Source of the DNA: Pedobacter riviphilus
GTDB taxonomy: Bacteria; Bacteroidota; Bacteroidia; Sphingobacteriales; Sphingobacteriaceae
NCBI RefSeq assembly: GCF_014692875.1
Contig: NZ_CP061171.1
Location: 3,720,001-3,784,000 of the forward strand
DNA length: 64,000 bases
Direction of reading: 5' to 3'
Part shown: piece after piece, positions 37,862 through 46,643 of the stretch
Position numbering within the stretch: the first letter of the stretch is position 1
Layout: the number at the start of each line of letters is the position of its first letter
Made by a program: the position numbers and the translations under genes
The notes under the pieces: generated by a model
Seen by the model: the letters and a program-made list of their open reading frames with translations, nothing else
What the model was told of the DNA's origin: nothing
Database searches by the model: none

Positions 37862-37964
37862 TATGTTTTTTAGTTAATGTGTATGTTAAATGGTTTAATT
37901 GCTTAATTATTTGTGACTCATGACTTAAGACTACCGACTCAAATCTATCTTTTCATCTGCTGAT

Positions 37965-38846
37965 CTAAAATTGCCAAACCCTCTTCGAAACTATGGGATG
38001 GTAATCTAAATCTTTAATCGCTTTATCCAAAACGAAACCTGTTCTAATTGGTCGTTTAGCTGCCTGGTTTAAACCTGCAGAACTTATTTCATTAATGAAT
38101 GATTGTTTAAGCCCCCAATAATCGGCAACTTTTCGCACTAAATCTGCAATACTCATGTAATCTTTACCCGATATGTGGTAAATTCCTTTTGCATTTTTTT
38201 CTACAGCTAATAAACAGGCTTCAGCTAAATCTTCGGCCAATGTGGGCATACGCCACTGATCGTTTACTACATTAATAGGTGATGCTTTTTCCAATGCACC
38301 TTTAGCCCAAAGTACAATGTTGCTACGGCTCATATCGCTGGTAATCCCATATACTAATATTGTTCTTAAGATCGCCCAGTTTGCTTTTGAATTTTGCAAT
38401 AGCTCTTCTGCCAATACTTTCGATTCGCCGTAATAACTTACCGGATTAACGGCATCTTCTTCTTTATAAGGCCCGTTGGCGCCATCAAAAACAAAATCGG
38501 TACTTAAATGAATAAGCTGAATCTTTTTTTCTTCACATATTGATATTAGGGTTTGAACTGCATCTACATTTAGTTGGCGACAAAGTTCTTTATTGGCTTC
38601 GCAAGTATCAACATTGGTCATGGCTGCGGTGTGCACAATGGCATCAGGGCTGTATCTTTCAATAACTTCTCTAACCTGAACAGCATTCAAAATATCCATT
38701 TCTACATATTCATAACCATCCTTTACCGGGTAGCGGTTTACCCCTTTTGAAGTGGCCACCAATTTCAGCTTTCTTTCGGCAAGCACTTTTTCAGTTAATT
38801 TTTGCCCTAAAAGACCGTTGCTACCTGTTGTTAAAATGGTTTTCAT
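37965..38846 (-). CDS. dTDP-4-dehydrorhamnose reductase-like SDR, C-terminal frameshift
   Basis: An extended short-chain reductase of the RmlD type (NADPH-dependent; nucleotide-sugar or related substrate). NAD(P) loop TTGSNGLLGQK (6-16), then HTAAMTNVDTCE, active-site Tyr/Lys as YYGESKVLAEELL, and the C-terminal half typical of RmlD. The annotated frame ends ...YHPIVSKRVWQF. If one C were restored in the CCC run at 37995-37997, the frame would read YHPHSFEEGLAILDQQMKR and stop at 37945, the expected family ending. The enzyme is thus changed only in its last residues. This could be a real deletion or a base-call error. Confidence 0.82.
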   Translation of the reverse strand: MKTILTTGSNGLLGQKLTEKVLAERKLKLVATSKGVNRYPVKDGYEYVEMDILNAVQVREVIERYSPDAIVHTAAMTNVDTCEANKELCRQLNVDAVQTLISICEEKKIQLIHLSTDFVFDGANGPYKEEDAVNPVSYYGESKVLAEELLQNSKANWAILRTILVYGITSDMSRSNIVLWAKGALEKASPINVVNDQWRMPTLAEDLAEACLLAVEKNAKGIYHISGKDYMSIADLVRKVADYWGLKQSFINEISSAGLNQAAKRPIRTGFVLDKAIKDLDYHPIVSKRVWQF

Positions 38847-38908
38847 ATGCCTTATTTAGGGCACTAAATAAGGCATAAAAACCATGTTGAAAAAATTTAT
38901 AATATATA

Positions 38909-40510
<1,602 letters not shown>

Positions 40511-40511
40511 T

Positions 40512-40589
40512 ATCGAAATTTGAATATCAGGTATCAAGACTGAAAATGTAATCTTGATACTTGATATCAGCTACTTGATACTCAAATCT
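40512..40589. repeat. Dispersed repeat, family D (cttgatact)
   Basis: Repeated CTTGATACT units lie between atpD and atpC. Related spacers lie directly before leuD (53618-53663) and ilvA (58156-58197), so this unit recurs as an in-operon spacer. Confidence 0.6.
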
Positions 40590-40596
40590 AAAAAAA

Positions 40597-40842
40597 ATGA
40601 ATTTAGAAATATTAACTCCAGACAAAAAAGTTTTCGAAGGTGAAGTAACAGCAGTTACGGTTCCTGGTACTTTAGGTTCTTTCCAGATTTTAAAAGACCA
40701 CGCCCCTATCATCTCTACTTTAGAAGATGGAGAAGTTATTATAAAAGCAAATAAAGCCGATGAGCAACGCTTTTTTATTAAAGGCGGTGTGGTTGAAGCT
40801 ATCCACAACAAAATTGTGGTTTTAGCCGAAGGTATCGCTTAG
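40597..40842 (+). CDS. atpC: F1Fo ATP synthase subunit epsilon
   Basis: Epsilon subunit of the F1 stalk, 81 residues. Only the N-terminal beta-sandwich is present (MNLEILTPDKKVFEGEV, PGTLGSFQILKDHAPIIS); the C-terminal inhibitory helical hairpin of E. coli is absent. This short form is known in the phylum. It follows atpD after an 86-base spacer with family D repeats. Confidence 0.95.
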   Translation: MNLEILTPDKKVFEGEVTAVTVPGTLGSFQILKDHAPIISTLEDGEVIIKANKADEQRFFIKGGVVEAIHNKIVVLAEGIA

Positions 40843-40864
40843 GTAAAACAATTAACTCATTTAG

Positions 40865-40899
40865 AAAGCCTTCTGATTTTGAAATCGGGAGGCTTTTTG
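40865..40899 (+). terminator. Terminator of the atpDC unit
   Basis: AAAGCC-TTC-TGATT with AAATC-GGGA-GGCTTT forms an imperfect stem followed by TTTTTG. It lies 23 bases after the atpC stop and 11 before the end of the convergent hydrolase gene, so it may serve both. Confidence 0.75.
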
Positions 40900-40909
40900 T
40901 TTTATCTTT

Positions 40910-41860
40910 CTATTTAACAAACGCGCAAACAGCCACAGTAAATTCCCTATTCTTTTCATAATAGAGCATGTGGGAACCATCTATCTGCACTACCTTTTGA
41001 TTCGAAAATCTGTAATTTTTATAATAATCCGGGCCAACTGCATGATCCTCCTTCCCAGTTATAATTAAAGCCGGAATGTTAATTTTACCGGTTAATAAAG
41101 CATAATCTCTAAAGTACTCAGGATAATGTTGAACCTTTGTACTATCTACCAACGGCATAAATAATGTCATTCCAAAATCCGATGTGCGCTTATAAGAACT
41201 TTCGATGCTATCCATTTTGATAATCGTATTTACATCATTGGCAATATATTTATAACCAAGGTGTGCTGTACTTAACTTTTTTCTAACCAGCGCCGCTTCA
41301 TCCATTAATTTTTTAAAATCTGTTTCATTTATAGTAGTATCTTTTTTCAGCAACCGATATCCATATTCAATTTGTTCCTTAACCTGATTTGGGTTCATAA
41401 AATGGGCTATTGTATTCGCCATGATGATACCAGATAAATGTTCGGGATACTTCAGGGCGTAATTAATCGCCAGAATGCCACCAAATGAATGACTAAGTAA
41501 GTACACTTTTTCTACGCCCAATTTTATCCGCAGTTCTTCTATATCCCTCACAATCCGGTTTAAACTATAATCTTTGGCATTTTGCGAGTGGCCAGATCCT
41601 CTTTGATCCAGATAAACCATCGTTAGGCACTTCTCCAGGTTAGCGCCGCCCATTTTTTCAAATGAAAGAAAATCCTGGCCAGGGCCTCCATGCAAATAGA
41701 TACAAACCGGCCCTTTTCCTGCCACCTTAACAGATAACTTCACAGTATCAGAAGTTAAAATCGTTTGATTGCCCACCTTAAGTCGGAGTGCCGAATCCGA
41801 TGAAGAACAACTGCTAAATAATCCGGTTAAAAGGATCGAAAAGATATAAATGATTTTCAT
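40910..41860 (-). CDS. Alpha/beta-hydrolase lipoprotein (proline iminopeptidase-like)
   Basis: A lipid-anchored alpha/beta hydrolase of 316 residues. A lipoprotein signal leads to LLTGLFSSC (Cys near 18). The oxyanion motif HGGPGQD, DQRGSGHS and the nucleophile elbow SHSFGG (serine near residue 127) are those of the S33 aminopeptidase family. The catalytic acid (GKEDHAVGP) and histidine (DGSHMLYYE) are present. The specificity (proline iminopeptidase, other peptidase or esterase) is uncertain. It stands alone. Confidence 0.85.
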   Translation of the reverse strand: MKIIYIFSILLTGLFSSCSSSDSALRLKVGNQTILTSDTVKLSVKVAGKGPVCIYLHGGPGQDFLSFEKMGGANLEKCLTMVYLDQRGSGHSQNAKDYSLNRIVRDIEELRIKLGVEKVYLLSHSFGGILAINYALKYPEHLSGIIMANTIAHFMNPNQVKEQIEYGYRLLKKDTTINETDFKKLMDEAALVRKKLSTAHLGYKYIANDVNTIIKMDSIESSYKRTSDFGMTLFMPLVDSTKVQHYPEYFRDYALLTGKINIPALIITGKEDHAVGPDYYKNYRFSNQKVVQIDGSHMLYYEKNREFTVAVCAFVK

Positions 41861-42250
41861 AGTTATTTTTCTGACAGTAAATTACGCAACTATTTCCAAT
41901 AAGTAATAAATACATATAATACCAATTGTATACCTAAATTTAAGCAGCAATTTTTCTTTGCTTTTCAACATCAAAATAGCATCAAAATTTTCAATTTTCA
42001 GCGCACGCTAAGCCATTTTAGGCAGAAAAATAGAAAATTTATAATGCAAGCATAACAAACAGACCGTATACCGTTTTGATATTTGGTCTAAGGCTATCGG
42101 CATTAAATAACTAATACAACACTAATTACGAATAATATTCCGATTAAATATTAATTTAAAGAATAATATTCCGATTTAACTTTTTTATGATTTCTCTTGC
42201 ATATTAATGAACCAAAAACTAAATTGGTTTTTATAAACAATAAGATAATA
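41861..42250. other. Long upstream region of the ilv cluster
   Basis: No gene is visible apart from the leader peptide that follows. The region holds the twin GAATAATATTC elements (42130-42140 and 42161-42171) and AT-rich sequence where the promoter should lie. No unambiguous TTTG/TAnnTTTG pair could be assigned. Confidence 0.5.
42130..42176 (+). promoter_or_regulatory. Tandem operator-like repeats upstream of ilv leader
   Basis: The 16-base sequence GAATAATATTCCGATT occurs exactly twice, at 42130-42145 and 42161-42176. Its first 11 bases are an inverted repeat (GAAT-AAT-ATTC). The copies are 31 bases apart, close to three helical turns, so a dimeric regulator could bind both on one face of the DNA. 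They lie about 75-120 bases before the leader-peptide start. Confidence 0.5.
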
Positions 42251-42388
42251 ATGACCTTTCAGAGCAACACATTTTCTACCTACATTACTGCAAAAGCAGC
42301 TGGCAATGTAGTGCTCTTACCTGTCATTTTACTTAACCTTCTACTCCTAAACATTTTATGGGGTAATAAGCGGACGCAGTTTAAATAG
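42251..42388 (+). CDS. Leu/Val-rich leader peptide of the ilv cluster
   Basis: A 45-codon frame (ATG 42251, TAG 42386) is a candidate attenuation leader peptide. From residue 20 to 36 it reads VVLLPVILLNLLLLNIL: 14 of 17 residues are Leu, Val or Ile. Leucine is read by CTC, CTA, CTT and TTA codons, with CTN codons favoured over the TTA that dominates nearby genes. The stop is followed 23 bases later by an intrinsic terminator at 42412-42444. GGACGC at 42372-42377, in the last codons of the leader, is complementary to GCGTCC at 42415-42420 in the terminator's 5' arm. A TTG-started extension (42197) is less likely. I infer it senses Leu (and Val) supply. Confidence 0.8.
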   Translation: MTFQSNTFSTYITAKAAGNVVLLPVILLNLLLLNILWGNKRTQFK

Positions 42389-42411
42389 ATTTAAAAAAAC
42401 TAAATATACCT

Positions 42412-42444
42412 AAAGCGTCCCGATACAAACGGGACGCTTTTTTT
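42412..42444 (+). terminator. Attenuator terminator before ilvE
   Basis: A perfect 11-bp stem, AAAGCGTCCCG at 42412-42422 with CGGGACGCTTT at 42430-42440, a seven-base loop and seven T. It stands between the leader peptide and ilvE. Alternative pairing of its 5' arm with the leader (42372-42377) would prevent it from forming. Confidence 0.9.
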
Positions 42445-42563
42445 AAATAACAAAACACAGTATTATGAACTTTCAATGATTAAATAAATCAAAAAACAAA
42501 TGAAACAATTATTTAATCATGGCAAGCGCCATCTGACTGATGAAAAAACAATAAAATAAACAG

Positions 42564-43454
42564 ATGAAATACTATAATTCTAATACGATTATTTACCTTG
42601 ATGGACAGTTTGAAAAGGCTGTAAATAGTAGCACTGATCTTTACGGGCAGTCGCTACACTACGGCTATGCTGCTTTCGAGGGTATTAGAGCCTATAAAAC
42701 ACATAACGGCAACCGCATTTTCAAAGCCGCTGCACATTTTGATCGCTTAGAGCGTTCTTGCCAGTTGGCAAATATTCCATTCCCCTGGGATAAACAAGAA
42801 TTAATTGCTGCAACCTATAAGTTACTTCAGTTAAACAAGCTGAAAGATGCTTATATCCGCCCTTTGGTGTTTTGCCACCCAAACATGAAATTAAACGAAC
42901 CAAGTGGCGTTTCGATCTTAATCTGTGCCTGGGAATGGGATGCATATTCTGGCAACAAATTGTTAAAATTAACCGTTTCTGACTACGAAAGGCCAAACCC
43001 TAAATCGATTCCAATGGAAGCGAAATTGAGTGGAAACTATGTTAATTCAATTTTAGCTACTACAGCAGCAAATATTAAAGGTTACGATGAAGCTTTGCTT
43101 TTAGATATGCATGGTTTTGTTGCCGAGGCATCGGGGGCAAATATCTTCCTCGAAAAAGACGGAAAATTATATACCCCATCTTTAGGGAACATTTTACCAG
43201 GCATTACACGCGCAACTGTAAAAGAACTTTGCACTGTTCTGGATATTGAATGTATTGAGAAAAAACTAACGATAGAAGATCTTAAGAATGCTGACAGTGC
43301 TTTCTTATGTGGAACGGCGACCGAAATAGCAGGTATTGCCTCAATCGACGATATTGTTTATCGTCCATTATGGAGAGAATCTATTGGTTATACCATACAA
43401 CGTGCCTATAAAAACCTGGTGCTAGAAAAAGTAAATTACGAAGTGATTATATAG
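42564..43454 (+). CDS. ilvE: Branched-chain amino acid aminotransferase
   Basis: A PLP fold-type IV transaminase that makes Leu, Ile and Val from their 2-oxo acids with glutamate (296 residues). SLHYGYAAFEGIRAYKT near the N terminus, catalytic Lys154 in AKLSGNYVNSILA, then LLLDMHGFVAEASGANIF and the ILPGITRATVKEL loop. It is the first structural gene after the Leu/Val-rich attenuator. ATG 42564 lies 120 bases past the terminator. Confidence 0.95.
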   Translation: MKYYNSNTIIYLDGQFEKAVNSSTDLYGQSLHYGYAAFEGIRAYKTHNGNRIFKAAAHFDRLERSCQLANIPFPWDKQELIAATYKLLQLNKLKDAYIRPLVFCHPNMKLNEPSGVSILICAWEWDAYSGNKLLKLTVSDYERPNPKSIPMEAKLSGNYVNSILATTAANIKGYDEALLLDMHGFVAEASGANIFLEKDGKLYTPSLGNILPGITRATVKELCTVLDIECIEKKLTIEDLKNADSAFLCGTATEIAGIASIDDIVYRPLWRESIGYTIQRAYKNLVLEKVNYEVII

Positions 43455-43501
43455 TCAGGAGTCCTGAAGTAAAAAAATAAAGAGAAAAGCAAGCAAAACA
43501 A

Positions 43502-44080
43502 ATGACTGAAGAAATCAATCAGCACTACCCAAAAGCCTATCAACAAATTAATGGTGCAACAAAAGCATCAGGATTTGATATGGCATCTGATGTGTTGACC
43601 TGTTCTTTGCTCAGAACACTTGCTGCTACTAAACCTTCAGGTAAATTTCTGGAGCTTGGAACTGGTACAGGTTTGTCTACGTCGTGGATATTAGATGGCC
43701 TGGATGAGGCCAGTACATTAACCTCGATAGATAACGATGCTAAATTTTTGGCGATTGCGAAAGACTTTCTCGGCAGCGACGATCGTTTAACCTTGATTGA
43801 TACCGATGGCGCCGAGTGGATTGAAAAAAATAAAGAAAAAAAATTCGATTACATATTTGCTGATACCTGGCATGGAAAATATTTGCTTTTGGACGAATCA
43901 ATTGCCATGCTCAATAAAGGCGGCCTTTATATCATCGATGATATGTTGCCCCAGCAAAATTGGCCTGATGGTCATCAAGATAAAGCAATAAAATTGATCA
44001 AAGATTTGGAATCCCGTGATGATCTGCAAATAACCAAACAGGTTTGGGCAACGGGAATTGTAATCGGAGTAAAAAAATAA
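43502..44080 (+). CDS. Class I SAM-dependent O-methyltransferase-like protein
   Basis: A 192-residue methyltransferase. SAM-binding motif I is FLELGTGTGLSTSWIL (about 49-64), motif II LTSIDNDAKFL, and KKFDYIFADTWHGKYLLLDE is the region of the catalytic divalent-metal site in O-methyltransferases, here with changes. Substrate unknown. It is placed between ilvE and the second attenuator, 47 bases after ilvE, with no evident link to amino acid synthesis; it may be a passenger gene. Confidence 0.82.
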   Translation: MTEEINQHYPKAYQQINGATKASGFDMASDVLTCSLLRTLAATKPSGKFLELGTGTGLSTSWILDGLDEASTLTSIDNDAKFLAIAKDFLGSDDRLTLIDTDGAEWIEKNKEKKFDYIFADTWHGKYLLLDESIAMLNKGGLYIIDDMLPQQNWPDGHQDKAIKLIKDLESRDDLQITKQVWATGIVIGVKK

Positions 44081-44098
44081 ATAACATTAAAATAGTTC

Positions 44099-44128
44099 TT
44101 TACTTTTTTTAAATAGTTAGTATGTTTG
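44099..44128 (+). promoter_or_regulatory. Internal promoter before ilvD leader
   Basis: TTTA at 44099-44102, 18 bases, then TATGTTTG at 44121-44128 (TAnnTTTG). Transcription would start near 44134, giving the second leader peptide a very short untranslated end. Confidence 0.5.
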
Positions 44129-44160
44129 TGATTCAAAGGCATGAATATAAACACAAACAT
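44122..44160 (+). promoter_or_regulatory. 9-bp inverted repeat over promoter and leader start
   Basis: ATGTTTGTG at 44122-44130 and CACAAACAT at 44152-44160 are perfect complements, 30 bases apart centre to centre. The left arm overlaps the -7 box; the loop contains the start codon of the leader peptide. It could be an operator or, on readthrough RNA from ilvE, a stem that hides that start codon. Confidence 0.5.
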
Positions 44161-44218
44161 TATTAGCAACTTAATTATTGTCATTTCTCAAAAGAGAGGT
44201 GGAAATCGTTGCGTATAA
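44141..44218 (+). CDS. Ile-rich leader peptide before ilvD
   Basis: A 25-codon frame with six isoleucines, one leucine and one valine. Residues 7-15 read IISNLIIVI. Isoleucine is coded by ATT (once ATA). The last codons, QKRGGNRCV, include AGAGGTGG at 44195-44202, which pairs with CCGCCTCT at 44242-44249 (one G-U) in the 5' arm of the following terminator. A ribosome stalled at the Ile run (44174-44185) leaves this segment free; one that reaches the stop (44216) covers it. This is the classical attenuation logic, inferred from sequence. Too short to be listed by usual gene finders. Confidence 0.8.
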   Translation: MNINTNIISNLIIVISQKRGGNRCV

Positions 44219-44239
44219 TATAAAAAATATACCATATCG

Positions 44240-44272
44240 AACCGCCTCTTTAAAAAGAGGCGGTTTTTTTTT
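44240..44272 (+). terminator. Attenuator terminator before ilvD
   Basis: A perfect 11-bp stem, AACCGCCTCTT at 44240-44250 with AAGAGGCGGTT at 44255-44265, a four-base TAAA loop and nine T. It lies 22 bases after the Ile-rich leader stop and 50 before ilvD. Confidence 0.93.
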
Positions 44273-44322
44273 GCCTCAAAAAGAAATAATTGAAAAACAA
44301 CAGCATACATACAATTTAAACA

Positions 44323-46005
44323 ATGAGCGAATTAAACAAGTACAGTAAAACATTTACACAAGACCCTACACAACCGGCAGCCCAAGCTATGCTTTATGGA
44401 ATCGGATTAACTGATGCTGATATGGCTAAAGCACAGGTCGGTATTGCAAGTATGGGTTACGATGGTAACACCTGCAATATGCACCTTAACGATCTTGCTA
44501 AAGATGTGAAAAAAGGGGTCTGGAATAATGATTTAGTGGGCTTGGTTTTTAACACTATTGGAGTAAGTGATGGAATGAGCAACGGTACGGATGGTATGCG
44601 TTACTCATTGGTAAGCCGCGATGTCATTGCTGATAGCATAGAAACCATTTGTGGCGGGCAATATTATGATGGCGTCATTTCCATCCCGGGCTGTGATAAA
44701 AATATGCCAGGTGCTATTATGGCCATGGCACGTCTAAATCGCCCATCAATTATGGTTTATGGCGGTACAATTGCCCCAGGCCATTACAAAGGCGAAGAAT
44801 TGAATATTGTTTCTGCTTTCGAGGCATTAGGACAAAAAATCTGCGGTAATCTTTCTGATGAAGATTATCAGGGCATTATTAAACACACTTGTCCTGGTGC
44901 AGGAGCATGCGGTGGTATGTATACCGCAAATACCATGGCATCGGCAATTGAGGCCTTAGGTATGAGTTTACCATATTCCTCTTCAAATCCAGCTATAAGC
45001 CCAGAGAAAAAACAGGAATGTTTAGATGCTGGTAAATATATTAAGGTTTTACTGGAGAAAGATATTAAACCATCAGATATCATGACGCGAAAAGCATTCG
45101 AAAATGCCATCCGTTCGATTATCGTATTAGGTGGTAGCACCAATGCTGTTTTACACTTTATCGCCATGGGTAAAGCCATCGGCGTAGAAATTACGCAGGA
45201 TGATTTCCAGAAAATGAGCGATGTAACTCCGGTACTTGCCGATTTTAAACCTAGCGGAAAATATTTAATGCAGGATTTACACCAATATGGTGGTATCCCT
45301 GCTGTACTAAAATATTTATTAAATGAAGGATTATTGCATGGCGATTGCTTAACCGTAACCGGAAAAACTATGGCTGAGAATTTAGCTGATGTGAAATCGA
45401 TTATGGATTATGATCAGAAAATTGTTCAAAAATTAAGCGAACCCATCAAAGCAACAGGTCACTTGCAGATTCTTTACGGAAACCTTGCAGAAAAGGGTTC
45501 TGTAGCAAAAATCAGTGGTAAAGAAGGTGAAAAATTTGAAGGACCTGCTCGTGTTTTTGATGGTGAACATGATTTAATCGCTGGGATTTCGAGCGGCCGT
45601 GTTCAACCGGGTGACGTAATCGTAATTAAAAATTCTGGCCCGGTAGGTGCACCAGGTATGCCTGAAATGTTGAAACCAACTTCAGCCATTATTGGTGCTG
45701 GTTTAGGTAAATCGGTAGCTTTAATTACCGATGGTCGCTTCTCTGGAGGTACACACGGTTTCGTGGTTGGTCACATCACACCTGAATCTTACAAAGGCGG
45801 TTTAATAGGCCTGGTAGAAGACGAAGACCGGATTTTGATCGATGCTGTAAACAATATCATCAGCCTGCAAGTCAGCGAAGAAGTGATTGCTGAGCGTAGA
45901 AAAAGATATGTACAACCAGCATTAAAAGTAACAAAAGGTGTTTTATATAAATATGCTAAAACAGTATCGGATGCAGCAAGTGGTTGCGTAACCGACGAAT
46001 ACTAA
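44323..46005 (+). CDS. ilvD: Dihydroxy-acid dehydratase
   Basis: The iron-sulfur dehydratase common to Ile and Val synthesis (560 residues), making the 2-oxo acids for IlvE. Cluster cysteines lie in [19 protein letters not shown] and [16 protein letters not shown]. The C-terminal [18 protein letters not shown] is the active-site base region. It is the first gene behind the Ile-rich attenuator; the length is standard. Confidence 0.97.
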   Translation: MSELNKYSKTFTQDPTQPAAQAMLYGIGLTDADMAKAQVGIASMGYDGNTCNMHLNDLAKDVKKGVWNNDLVGLVFNTIGVSDGMSNGTDGMRYSLVSRDVIADSIETICGGQYYDGVISIPGCDKNMPGAIMAMARLNRPSIMVYGGTIAPGHYKGEELNIVSAFEALGQKICGNLSDEDYQGIIKHTCPGAGACGGMYTANTMASAIEALGMSLPYSSSNPAISPEKKQECLDAGKYIKVLLEKDIKPSDIMTRKAFENAIRSIIVLGGSTNAVLHFIAMGKAIGVEITQDDFQKMSDVTPVLADFKPSGKYLMQDLHQYGGIPAVLKYLLNEGLLHGDCLTVTGKTMAENLADVKSIMDYDQKIVQKLSEPIKATGHLQILYGNLAEKGSVAKISGKEGEKFEGPARVFDGEHDLIAGISSGRVQPGDVIVIKNSGPVGAPGMPEMLKPTSAIIGAGLGKSVALITDGRFSGGTHGFVVGHITPESYKGGLIGLVEDEDRILIDAVNNIISLQVSEEVIAERRKRYVQPALKVTKGVLYKYAKTVSDAASGCVTDEY

Positions 46006-46052
46006 AATCAAAAAATCATCCCCTCGATTAATTGATTACTAAAAAACAGATT

Positions 46053-46622
46053 ATGCAAATAATTAAAAGTATTCAGAACAGGATTTATGAAATCAGGGGT
46101 GAAAGAGTAATGCTCGATTTTGATCTGGCATTGCTCTATGAAGTTGAAACTAAGGTATTAAATCAGGCAGTAAAGCGTAACATCAAGCGTTTTCCTGATG
46201 ATTTTATGTTCAGGCTTACTCAGGTTGAATGGGAAAGTATCCGGTCACAAATTGTGACCGCATCGTCAGAAACGGTTGATCCATCATCACAAATTGTGAT
46301 GATAAGTCAAAATAAGAGAAATGTGGGTATAACGCCTTATGCCTTTACAGAACAAGGGGTAGCCATGTTAAGCGGCGTTGTAAATAGCAACAAAGCCATT
46401 AATATGAACATTGCCATTATGAGAGCCTTTGTTGATGTTCGGAAAATTTTGCTAAAACAAAGCAACCTTAACGAACAATTGACAGAAATTAAAGAACGGA
46501 TTGGCGAACATGATGTTCAGCTCAACGAGCTTTATGATGCAATGGAAAATTTAATAGACGAGAAAATTGCTCAATTAAAATGGAACGACAGACAAAGAAT
46601 TGGGTTTAAAATTAAAGAATAG
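46053..46622 (+). CDS. ORF6N-domain DNA-binding protein
   Basis: A protein of the KilA-N/ORF6N phage-antirepressor type (189 residues from ATG 46053; a TTG start at 46032 is possible). The ORF6N domain covers about the first 90 residues: IYEIRGERVMLDFDLALLYE, then NQAVKRNIKRFPDDFMFRLT and TEQGVAMLSGVV. A coiled-coil tail follows from residue 130. Such proteins bind DNA and are common as orphan chromosomal genes in Bacteroidota. Here it sits between ilvD and ilvB, 21 bases before the ilvB start, which is unexpected. A regulatory role on this operon is only a guess. Confidence 0.88.
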   Translation: MQIIKSIQNRIYEIRGERVMLDFDLALLYEVETKVLNQAVKRNIKRFPDDFMFRLTQVEWESIRSQIVTASSETVDPSSQIVMISQNKRNVGITPYAFTEQGVAMLSGVVNSNKAINMNIAIMRAFVDVRKILLKQSNLNEQLTEIKERIGEHDVQLNELYDAMENLIDEKIAQLKWNDRQRIGFKIKE

Positions 46623-46643
46623 TAGAACCGCAAAAACATAACT

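Noticed and set aside
42197..42250. TTG-started extension of the first leader peptide
   Set aside because: The ATG at 42251 gives a compact leader with the sensing codons in the right place; the extension adds nothing typical.
44081..44322. T-box or other riboswitch before ilvD
   Set aside because: The region is too short for a T-box and lacks the T-box bulge sequence; the leader-peptide model explains it.
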